Assembly: GCA_016719295.1 (NCBI GenBank)
Contig: JADKAF010000001.1
Span: 5,704,001-5,768,000, forward strand
Source of the DNA: Planctomycetota bacterium
GTDB lineage: Bacteria > Planctomycetota > UBA1135 > JADKAF01
DNA length: 64,000 bases
Reading direction: 5' to 3'
Positions 17,796-25,107 of the stretch are shown here, piece after piece; position 1 is the stretch's first letter; every line of letters begins with the position of its first letter. The notes under the pieces are model-generated. The model had not been told where the DNA came from. It saw only the letters and a list, made by a program, of their open reading frames with translations, and searched no databases. The position numbers were made by a program, and so were the translations under genes.

Positions 17796-19025
17796 GTGCG
17801 ATCTGCTTCGTTCCTCGCGGCACTCGTGCTGCTCGCTTCCGCCGCGTCGCTCGAGGCGCAGGTTCGCCCCGGCATCGATCGCCCCGAGCTCTGGCGGGCG
17901 GCGCTCCGCGGCCGCCGCGTCGGCGTGGTCGCGAACCACACCGCCGTCGATGCGCGCGGCCAGCACCTGATCGACCTGCTCGCGGCGGAGAAGAGCCTCG
18001 AGCTGCGGGCGATCTTCGGCCCCGAGCACGGCATTCGCGGCGACAAGGACGAGGAGCTCGCCGGAGGCAAGGACGAGCGCACGGGGCTCCCGGTGCACAG
18101 CCTCTACGGCAAGCTGCGGAAGCCCACGCCGGAGATGCTGGGCGGCATCGACACCTTGGTCTTCGACATCCAGGACGTCGGGGCCCGCTTCTACACCTAC
18201 ATCTCGACGCTCTCGAACTGCCTGGAGGCCGCGGCGGAGCTTCGACTGCGCGTCGTCGTGCTCGATCGGCCGAACCCGCTCGGCGGCGCCATCGTCGAGG
18301 GCCCGCTGCTCGAGAAAGAGCTGCGCTCCTTCGTCGGCTGCCAGCCCATCCCGGTGCGGCACGGGATGAGCATCGGCGAGCTCGCGCGCATGTTCCTCGG
18401 CGAGAGCTGGATCAAGGACGGTGCGCGCGTCGAGCTCGTCGTGATCCCGGTCGAGGGCTGGCAGCGCGAGCAGATGTGGCCCGCGCTGCGCCTGCCCTTC
18501 GTGCGCACCTCGCCCAACATGCCGAGCTTCGAGACGGCGCTCGCCTATCCAGGCCTCTGCTTGCTCGAGGGCACGAATCTGAACGAGGGGCGCGGCACCG
18601 ATCACGCGTTCCTGCGCTTCGGCGCGCCGTGGATCGATGCCGAGGCACTGCGCTTGGAGCTCGGTCCCGTTCCGGGCCTCGTGCTGACGCCCATCGAATA
18701 CACGCCCGTCGCGATCGTGGATCGCGCCGCGAAGCCGCGCTTCCAGGACCAGAAGTGCCGCGGTCTCGAGCTCCGCATCACCGAGCCCGAGATCTTCCGG
18801 CCGGTGCACTTCGGCGCGCGCTTGATCGCGGCGGTCCAGCGCCGCCATCCCGAGCACTTCAAGATCGACGCCGAGCGCTTGGCGAAGCTGCTGGGCACGC
18901 AGGGCGGCGTCGTTCACCTCCAGCGCGGCGAGCCGTGCGATCTCTCGAGCGGGCTCGAGCTCTACGAGCAGATGCGCACGCGCTACTTCCTCTACCCTCC
19001 GCGCCCCGAGCCCACCTCCCGTTGA
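17796..19025 (+). CDS. NamZ-type exo-beta-N-acetylmuramidase (DUF1343)
   Basis: A 409-residue exported protein. The GTG start at 17796 is preferred: a GGAGG site at 17781-17785 precedes it and a signal peptide follows directly (SFLAALVLLASAASLEA-Q). Family stretches are GVVANHTAVDARGQHLIDLL, FGPEHGIRGDKDE, FDIQDVGARFYTYISTL, DRPNPLGG and EGTNLNEGRGTDHAF, typical of DUF1343. Characterised members (YbbC/NamZ, GH171) release MurNAc from peptidoglycan fragments. Function here is inferred from the family. It converges on the gene at 19073. Confidence 0.9.
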   Translation: MRSASFLAALVLLASAASLEAQVRPGIDRPELWRAALRGRRVGVVANHTAVDARGQHLIDLLAAEKSLELRAIFGPEHGIRGDKDEELAGGKDERTGLPVHSLYGKLRKPTPEMLGGIDTLVFDIQDVGARFYTYISTLSNCLEAAAELRLRVVVLDRPNPLGGAIVEGPLLEKELRSFVGCQPIPVRHGMSIGELARMFLGESWIKDGARVELVVIPVEGWQREQMWPALRLPFVRTSPNMPSFETALAYPGLCLLEGTNLNEGRGTDHAFLRFGAPWIDAEALRLELGPVPGLVLTPIEYTPVAIVDRAAKPRFQDQKCRGLELRITEPEIFRPVHFGARLIAAVQRRHPEHFKIDAERLAKLLGTQGGVVHLQRGEPCDLSSGLELYEQMRTRYFLYPPRPEPTSR

Positions 19026-19040
19026 CCCTCGGCGCAGCGG

Positions 19041-19063
19041 AGGTGTCAGGCACCTTGGCTGTG
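19041..19063. repeat. Degenerate copy of the GGTGCCAGGCACC-type palindrome
   Basis: The core AGGTGTCAGGCACCT is a near-palindrome, and CACCTTGGCTGTG (19051-19063) is identical to 13 bases of the copy at 52362-52404. It lies between two convergent gene ends (stop 19025 and stop 19073), so it may add a shared transcription end. Only the core and one arm are recognisable. Confidence 0.6.
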
Positions 19064-19072
19064 AGGTGGTCG

Positions 19073-20059
19073 TCAGCGGACGAGCATCGCCCAGAGGCCG
19101 TTGGTGAGCTCGAGCGGGACGCGCGGGATCGCGAGATCCGCGGTCAGAGCTTGGAACATGAGCACTGCGCCCGTCAGCGAGCTATCGTTCGGCACCGCGA
19201 GCGGGATCGGGACGGCGCGGCTGTTGATCGCGCCCGTGACGAGGGTGATCTGGCTGCCGGGGAAGATCAGGAAGTCGCCGAGCCCGGGGAGCGGGAGGCC
19301 GCAGGAGCTCTGGCGTGTGACCGCGGGGAAGCCGATCCACAGCAGGTAGGCGCCGTTCGAGATGTTCGACGCGCGGAGCTCGAGCGTGAAGGGGGCACCG
19401 ATCACGAGCGCAGCTTCGCGCGAAACGAGCAGGTTCGTCGGCGGCGGACATCCGGGAACGCTGACCACGCGTTGCACGCGGAAGCGCGCCGAATAGATGC
19501 GCCCTCCGGAGCCCATCGAGTCGAGCGGCGCTCCGCCGGTGCCGAGAATCAAGCCTAGCGCGAGCGGCGCCTGCGCGTAGGCCCAGCGATCGCTGAAGTT
19601 GTTGTACCCGTCGAAGTCGACGACGCCGGAGCTCGAGGAGGTTGGCGTCAGCGTGGTTCCGTTGAGGGTGTAGCCCATCGCGATGAAGCCGACGGTGTAG
19701 CTCTTGCTGCGCTCCATCACGGCGTTCCCGACGAGCGTCGCGAACGGATGCGTCTGCACGCCCGACGCCGTCGAGGCGCGCGACGTGCCGACCGCGACGA
19801 CCGTCCATGAGCTCGGCCCGGTCTGCTCGCAGAGGAACGGCGTCACCCTCTGCCCGTTCGTGCTGCCGTCGTCGTCGAAGAACGACCACTCGACGATCTC
19901 GCCGGGCGCCGTCGAGGGCTGCGTCCCGCCGAGATAGAGGTAGAGGAACCCGCTGGCCGAGTCATTCAGCGCGCGGTTGATCGTGGGGCTGCCGATCTCG
20001 GTCTGCGCGAGGCACGGCAGTGCGAGAGTGAGGGAAGCCAGGAGAGTGAGGAGGCGCAT
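19073..20059 (-). CDS. Exported beta-rich protein of unknown function
   Basis: A 328-residue protein with a signal peptide (LLTLLASLTLALPCLA-Q). The N-terminal half is beta-rich (FLYLYLGGTQPSTAPGEIVE) without a known match. The C-terminal about 115 residues carry the secreted-protein module seen elsewhere in this window: GAPFTLELRASN, LLWIGFPAV, LPLPGLGDFLIFPG, then IPLAVPNDSSLTGAVLMFQ. It has its own promoter region, because the upstream neighbour lies on the other side of a divergent or unrelated junction. Confidence 0.78.
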   Translation of the reverse strand: MRLLTLLASLTLALPCLAQTEIGSPTINRALNDSASGFLYLYLGGTQPSTAPGEIVEWSFFDDDGSTNGQRVTPFLCEQTGPSSWTVVAVGTSRASTASGVQTHPFATLVGNAVMERSKSYTVGFIAMGYTLNGTTLTPTSSSSGVVDFDGYNNFSDRWAYAQAPLALGLILGTGGAPLDSMGSGGRIYSARFRVQRVVSVPGCPPPTNLLVSREAALVIGAPFTLELRASNISNGAYLLWIGFPAVTRQSSCGLPLPGLGDFLIFPGSQITLVTGAINSRAVPIPLAVPNDSSLTGAVLMFQALTADLAIPRVPLELTNGLWAMLVR

Positions 20060-20125
20060 GGATGCTCCGGGGCTGGAGGAGGGGCGGGTTCGCCCGTTTC
20101 CCGAATCCGAAGCGCCGCGCGCGCG

Positions 20126-22465
20126 TTATGGGCTTTTTTTTGCCGCTTCCGCAGCGAGCGCGAGCCGCCGCCCTCGGAACGCGTAGCCCTCGACCCGCAG
20201 CCCCGCGCGCACTGCCCACGGCACCGGGTCGAAGGCGAGCTGCTCACCGCTGTCGAAGAGCCGCGGCCGCAGCGCTCCGTCGAGCAGAGCGGTCACTCCC
20301 AGGCAGCCGATCCCCATCGCGTGGTCGCCGCCGTTCAGCTCCTCGCCCGGGATCGCGATGCCATTGATGTCGCAGATCGACTCGCCCATCGCGGTGAAGA
20401 GCTCGAGGGCGCGCTCGCCCGCGCGGGGGTGCTCTTCGCTCGCGCGCAGCAGCGCCTCGCCGAGCAGGCTGTTCTGCCAGTACCACACGCCGCGCGAGCC
20501 GTCGGCCTTCTTCGCGTAGCCGAGAGCGGGGACGAACCAGCCGCAATCATCCGCGAGCAGGTTCGCGAGCACCTGCTCCGCGTGCTCGGGCAGGAGCGCG
20601 TCGCCGAGTAGCGCGATCGCGTTGTAGAGGAGGATGTCGAACGAGAAGAGAGGATGCGCGGGATCGAGGCGCTCCTGCGGCGCGAGCAAGCCCTTCGGAA
20701 CGCGCGAGCCGTTCTTCCCCTTCACTGCCTTGGCGAGCCAGTAGCCGCCTTCGGCGTGAGGGTGGTTCACGCGCGCGACGATCGCGCGGGCGCACTCCTC
20801 GAGCCGTGCGGCGCTGGCCTCGTCGTCGATCCGCCGCAGCAACCAAGCGAACTCGCGCAGCGCGCGCGGCGCCGTCGCCAGCGAGCAGAGGAGATCCTGC
20901 GTCTCCTCGCCGCGGCTCCACGCGGGTTGCGCCGGATCGAAGGGCAGGTAGTGCGTGCAGAACGCACTGCACAAGGTCTCGATCCAGCCGCGCGCGCGCG
21001 CATGCTCGAGCTCGCCGGTCTGCGCGACGTAGCGCGCCAGGCACTGCATCCAGCGCAGCACGCCGCTCGCGCCGAAGCTCTTCCAGGTCCGCGCGTGCCG
21101 CGGATCGAAGGGCGCGAAGGCGAAGTCGAACGCATCGCACGGGTGATCCGCGATGCCGATGTCGCTCGCGCGCCGCGGCCCTTCGAGCACGTAGCCCATG
21201 GTCGCGCGCGCGGCCGAGAGAAACCCCGGATGATCGGCGACGAGGAAGAGCGGGAGAACGAACGGTAGATCCTGCCCGATGTGGCTCTTCCCGAGGTAGC
21301 CGATGCTACCGGTGGTGATGAGATCGTTCGGCCAGATCAGCGTGCGCGCCGTATCGAGCGCCCAACGCAGGTAGCCGTCGATCGCTCGAACGCCACTCGC
21401 GACGCGCAGCGGATGCTCACCCTCGGTTCGCTCTCGTGCCGCGGTGCGCGCCGCGGCGAACGGGAGGAGGGCGGGGCGCGCATGGAGCTTCCGCACGCCG
21501 AAGCGGAGCTCGAGCTTCTTCGTGCGCCCGGGCGCGAGCTCGAGCTCGACATCCCATGCCTCGGGACTCGCGTTCGCCGCATCGACACCGCGCTCCTCCG
21601 CGAGCGCGCGCGTGCCGACGAGCACGACGCGCACCGCGCGCGCGCCCTCGACCTCGGCGAAGCTCTCGATCCCGAAGGCCGGCGCTTCGAACACGACGCC
21701 GCGCTCGTGCACGCGCGGCTCGGGAACGGCGTCCTCGAAGTTCCCGAAGCCGTACGGCGCGGAGAGCGTGTCGATCGGCCGATCGAAGTGCCGCGGCGGC
21801 AAGGTCAAGCGCTTCAGCAGTGCGCGGAAGCGGACGCGCACGGCGCTCTTCGAGCCGCTCGGCGAGAGCTCGAGCTCGAGGCGCGCGAGCAGCGGCTCCG
21901 CATCGGAGACGAGCACCTGCACCGCAGCGAACGGCGAGCGCTCCGCGTCGTCGGCCTTCCACGTGAAGCTCCCCGGCTCCATGCGGAACGAGCCCGCGAG
22001 CTCCGCGAACGAGCGCTCCTTCCCACGCGCATCGCAGCCCGTGAGCTCGAGCGCGATCCCGTCCTCCCAGAGCTGGCTCGCGTACTTCCGCGGCTCGGTC
22101 CGGAGGATCCCGTAGCCGGGGAACGCCGCTTCGCAGCCATCGCCCCACGCCGAGCGTTCGCCCCAGGTCCCGAGGAACGCGATCAGGTCGACCTGCGCGT
22201 CCGTGCGCTCGACCAGCGCGTGCGGCAGCGCCCCCAGGTGCATCCACGGCAGCGCCTTCACCCCGCAGACGAGCTCGCGCGAGCGCGGATGCGGCTCCCA
22301 TCCGCGATCGGTCTTCCGCCACGGATACCCGAGCGGCCAGCGCAGCGTGCGGCTAGCGAGCAAGAAGAGCCCGCAGCCCATGCGCCCCTCGACGGCGAGG
22401 TCCTCGGCGAAAGCGCTGCTCTTGCGTGCGTCAGGGACGGGGTGGAGATCCGGGCGGTGGCGCAT
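20126..22465 (-). CDS. Six-hairpin glycosidase-like protein, cytoplasmic
   Basis: A 779-residue protein without a signal peptide. Residues up to about 360 look like a beta-sandwich domain, and residues about 370-760 are helical with aromatic motifs (LIWPNDLITTGSIGYLGKSH, GYWLAKAVKGKNGSR, VWYWQNSLLGEALLRA) resembling the alpha/alpha toroid of glycogen debranching and related glycosidases. I cannot assign a GH family or catalytic acids, so the substrate is unknown. Its last codons contain an A8 run (EAAKKSP) just before the TAA stop. The composite inverted repeat at 22496-22606 lies just upstream. Confidence 0.65.
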   Translation of the reverse strand: MRHRPDLHPVPDARKSSAFAEDLAVEGRMGCGLFLLASRTLRWPLGYPWRKTDRGWEPHPRSRELVCGVKALPWMHLGALPHALVERTDAQVDLIAFLGTWGERSAWGDGCEAAFPGYGILRTEPRKYASQLWEDGIALELTGCDARGKERSFAELAGSFRMEPGSFTWKADDAERSPFAAVQVLVSDAEPLLARLELELSPSGSKSAVRVRFRALLKRLTLPPRHFDRPIDTLSAPYGFGNFEDAVPEPRVHERGVVFEAPAFGIESFAEVEGARAVRVVLVGTRALAEERGVDAANASPEAWDVELELAPGRTKKLELRFGVRKLHARPALLPFAAARTAARERTEGEHPLRVASGVRAIDGYLRWALDTARTLIWPNDLITTGSIGYLGKSHIGQDLPFVLPLFLVADHPGFLSAARATMGYVLEGPRRASDIGIADHPCDAFDFAFAPFDPRHARTWKSFGASGVLRWMQCLARYVAQTGELEHARARGWIETLCSAFCTHYLPFDPAQPAWSRGEETQDLLCSLATAPRALREFAWLLRRIDDEASAARLEECARAIVARVNHPHAEGGYWLAKAVKGKNGSRVPKGLLAPQERLDPAHPLFSFDILLYNAIALLGDALLPEHAEQVLANLLADDCGWFVPALGYAKKADGSRGVWYWQNSLLGEALLRASEEHPRAGERALELFTAMGESICDINGIAIPGEELNGGDHAMGIGCLGVTALLDGALRPRLFDSGEQLAFDPVPWAVRAGLRVEGYAFRGRRLALAAEAAKKSP

Positions 22466-22495
22466 GGCTCACATCCTCGCATCCGCGCTCAGAGA

Positions 22496-22606
22496 AACCG
22501 AACGTACGGTGCCAGAGCAAATTCCTCCGGTTGCTAACCGGAGAGATGCTTGCTGGTTCAACGGCTGACGCCGTTGAGACCGTGCTCTGGCACCGTACGT
22601 TCGGTT
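22496..22606. repeat. Composite inverted-repeat element with two internal hairpins
   Basis: Perfect 24-bp inverted arms lie at 22496-22519 and 22583-22606; the left arm begins AACCGAACGTAC and ends GTGCCAGAGCA. Between them are a second hairpin (CTCCGGTT at 22525-22532 pairing with AACCGGAG at 22536-22543) and one copy of the CAACGGC/GCCGTTG hairpin. The 111-bp unit sits between two minus-strand genes, 30 bp beyond the stop of the upstream one, and resembles a BIME or small non-autonomous element. Its RNA would fold strongly and could end transcription. Confidence 0.85.
22553..22581. repeat. Single dispersed copy of the CAACGGC/GCCGTTG hairpin repeat
   Basis: This copy begins CTGGTTCAACGG and ends CCGTTGAGAC. 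It matches the tandem units at 47318-47483 over about 29 bases. The 7-bp stem CAACGGC/GCCGTTG with loop TGAC is intact. It sits inside the larger inverted-repeat element at 22496-22606. Confidence 0.85.
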
Positions 22607-22636
22607 GGGAGAGGCGAGAGGACTTCTGAGCGTCGC

Positions 22637-24997
22637 TCAGAGGACGGTGAAGTCGATCGTGTCGGAGAGCGCGATCGCGCCGAGGCAGGAGCCGCTGACC
22701 AGGCTCCAGGCCTGGCAGGAGACCTGCACGCCGACCAGGCTCGGCGCGTTGGGGATCAAGACGCCGAAGGGGTTCGGCATCGCGACGCCGTCCACGCCGA
22801 GCACGCAGCCCGGGCAGCCGCCGATCGGGAAGGAGAGCGGCAAGCCGAGCAGGAACCCGGTGAGCGGACCGCTGTCGGTCTGGTCGAACGAGATGCTGCG
22901 GCCGAGCGCGGGCACGTCGTACATGTTGATGCCGAGCCCGCCGCAGCCCGTCGCGCGCGTGCTCGGCAGCGGCAGGTTGGCATGGCCGCGATACACCGTG
23001 GCGAAGATGCCGTGCGTGCCGGTGGAGTTGTCGCGCTGCTGCAGCGCGATCCCGTAGTGCATCGCGCCGCCGCCGCCGCTCCAGGCCGAGGCGACCGCGG
23101 GTACGCCTTCGTAATCGACGCTGACCCCGATCGCCGCGCGGGCTTCATGCACCTGCAGCAGGTTGATCGAGGCGTCGAACGCGACGGTGGAGAAGCGCAC
23201 GTCGATGTCGCTGGAGGCGTTGAAGGCCTCGGCATAGCCCAACGCGAAGCGCACGCCATCGCTGTCCACCGTCGGCGCGAACTGCGGCCAGGCCTGCGCT
23301 GCGCCGGCGGCTTCGAGGACGTGCAGATTGCTGCGCGCGGGGATCTGCAGAGCGCTGTTCCAGATCGCGATCGCGATGTCGCCGTCGGCTCCGCTGGAGC
23401 GCGACCAGGCGATCAGGTGCTGGCGCGAGCCGTTCTCCTCGTCGGTGGGCGAGCTCACGACGGGCGTGCGCTCGTCGGCCGCGGTCGCCGTGATCTCGTG
23501 CGTGATCGTCGCCGTCGGGAACTGGCCGTCCCAGGTCACTTGCGCGCCGCGCACGTCGCAGTCGTTCGGCGAGTAGTAGTCCTCGTACACGATGGCCCAG
23601 CGCTGTAGCGCGAAGTTGTTGGTGAAGCTGTAGCCGTTGCTCTTCCCGATGCGGGGCTTCGCTTGATAGCTGGTCGCGACGTCGATCGTCGTCGGCGTGA
23701 AGCTGCGCAGCGCGCCCGTGCTCGTCACCTGCCGCATCAGGATGTCGTGGTCGGTGGGCGAGTACTCGCGCTCCCAGACGATGGTGAAGTAGGTCGGGCC
23801 GAGCTCGAGCGGGTCGCCGCCGACGTCGGGGTTCAGCGCGTCGCCGGACCAGCTACCGCCCACGCCCGCGCGCTCGATGTCGAACGCGGGCTGGGCACCG
23901 CCAGCGAGGCTCCAGATCCGACCTCCGATCCAGCGCGGCGACACGAATGCCTGGCTGCACTCGGCGACGACGAGGAAGGTGTCGTCGAGGCCGTTGTTCG
24001 CGATGCGCGGCTTCGTCCAGCTCGTCCCCGTGAAGTCGATCGTGAACGGCACGCCGAGCGGCGTCTGCGCGAGGTCCAAGCGCTGCGCCCAGAGATCGTG
24101 ATCGGTGGCGCTGTAGGCGTTCTGCCACACGATCAGGAACTCCTGCGTCGTGTAATCGAAGGCGAGATCGGGGTTGCCTTGGTAGGCCGCGGTGTACGAG
24201 ATCCCGATCGTCGAGGTGAACGGATCGACCACGAGCGGCAGCGCGGCCGAGGCCAGGAACTCCGCCGGCACCACGAGCTCGATGCGCTCGCCGACGAGCT
24301 CGAGGTCGAGCTCGCAGCGCTCGCCGCGCGCATCGATCGCGACGGCGCGGTCGTAGCGCACGCCGCCGTAGGGGCCGCGGAACTCGAGATCCCGACCCAG
24401 GTCGGTCCCGACGAGTTCCGTGTGCAGGTCGAGCTCGAGCTTCAGAGCGGCCCGGCTCGGCAGCGCGGCGAAGACCCACGACTGCTCCACGCCATCGGGC
24501 AGGAGATCGAAGCGCTCGGTGCAGGCACCGCGCTCGACGTGGATGCGCTCGCCGCTGCGCTCGGGCTTGCCGACGGAGGTCGGCAGCACCGCGTCGCCGC
24601 ATTGCACGCTGGCGAGGCGCACCGTCAACGGCTGGTTCCGCGGCGCTTCGCTGCCGAGGAACGGCACGTAGCTGAATCCGCGGCCATCGAACTCGGCCTT
24701 CCACGTGCGGCCGTGCGCCCAGAGCGCGCCGTCCGCGGCCCGATCGTGCACGACCTCCGCGGGCAGCGGCATCCAGCGACCGTTCGCGATTCCGAGTTCC
24801 TTCGCGAGCTCGGAGCCCGTTCCTGCGGTTTCCGGCAGGGCGGCGGTAACGCCCGCCGCGGCCTTCTCCGCGGAGAGGCGGTGCTCCTTCGCCGGCGACG
24901 AAACGAGCGGGGGGCGCGGGGTCTTCGGGGCGACGGGATCTTGGGCTCCGGCGAAGCCGGAGAGCCCGAGCACGAGCAGCGGGAGAGCGGGGCGCAT
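22637..24997 (-). CDS. Large exported beta-propeller-like protein
   Basis: A 786-residue protein starting at ATG 24997 with a signal peptide (RPALPLLVLGLSGFAGA-Q). After a beta-rich N-terminal region, repeated motifs of about 70-100 residues follow: FLIVWQNAYSATDHDLWAQR, FTIVWEREYSPTDHDILMRQ and WAIVYEDYYSPNDCDVRGAQ. These look like propeller blades. The C-terminal about 100 residues (GCGGLGINMYDVPALGRSIS onward) form the secreted beta module with Cys pairs. No catalytic motif was recognised. The upstream kinase stops 110 bp away. Confidence 0.75.
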   Translation of the reverse strand: MRPALPLLVLGLSGFAGAQDPVAPKTPRPPLVSSPAKEHRLSAEKAAAGVTAALPETAGTGSELAKELGIANGRWMPLPAEVVHDRAADGALWAHGRTWKAEFDGRGFSYVPFLGSEAPRNQPLTVRLASVQCGDAVLPTSVGKPERSGERIHVERGACTERFDLLPDGVEQSWVFAALPSRAALKLELDLHTELVGTDLGRDLEFRGPYGGVRYDRAVAIDARGERCELDLELVGERIELVVPAEFLASAALPLVVDPFTSTIGISYTAAYQGNPDLAFDYTTQEFLIVWQNAYSATDHDLWAQRLDLAQTPLGVPFTIDFTGTSWTKPRIANNGLDDTFLVVAECSQAFVSPRWIGGRIWSLAGGAQPAFDIERAGVGGSWSGDALNPDVGGDPLELGPTYFTIVWEREYSPTDHDILMRQVTSTGALRSFTPTTIDVATSYQAKPRIGKSNGYSFTNNFALQRWAIVYEDYYSPNDCDVRGAQVTWDGQFPTATITHEITATAADERTPVVSSPTDEENGSRQHLIAWSRSSGADGDIAIAIWNSALQIPARSNLHVLEAAGAAQAWPQFAPTVDSDGVRFALGYAEAFNASSDIDVRFSTVAFDASINLLQVHEARAAIGVSVDYEGVPAVASAWSGGGGAMHYGIALQQRDNSTGTHGIFATVYRGHANLPLPSTRATGCGGLGINMYDVPALGRSISFDQTDSGPLTGFLLGLPLSFPIGGCPGCVLGVDGVAMPNPFGVLIPNAPSLVGVQVSCQAWSLVSGSCLGAIALSDTIDFTVL

Positions 24998-25107
24998 GTG
25001 AGGTCCTCGGAAGGGCGGCCGCAGCAAGACGCTGCGGCGGTCCGGTGAGGAGGACCGCGGCGACGATCGGCGTAACAGCGCGTGCCGAATTCTCCCGCCG
25101 GTGCTCG

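Noticed and set aside
20126..22465. Assignment to a defined GH family (such as GH94 or GH15)
   Set aside because: The toroid-like motifs are visible but the catalytic acids could not be placed with confidence.
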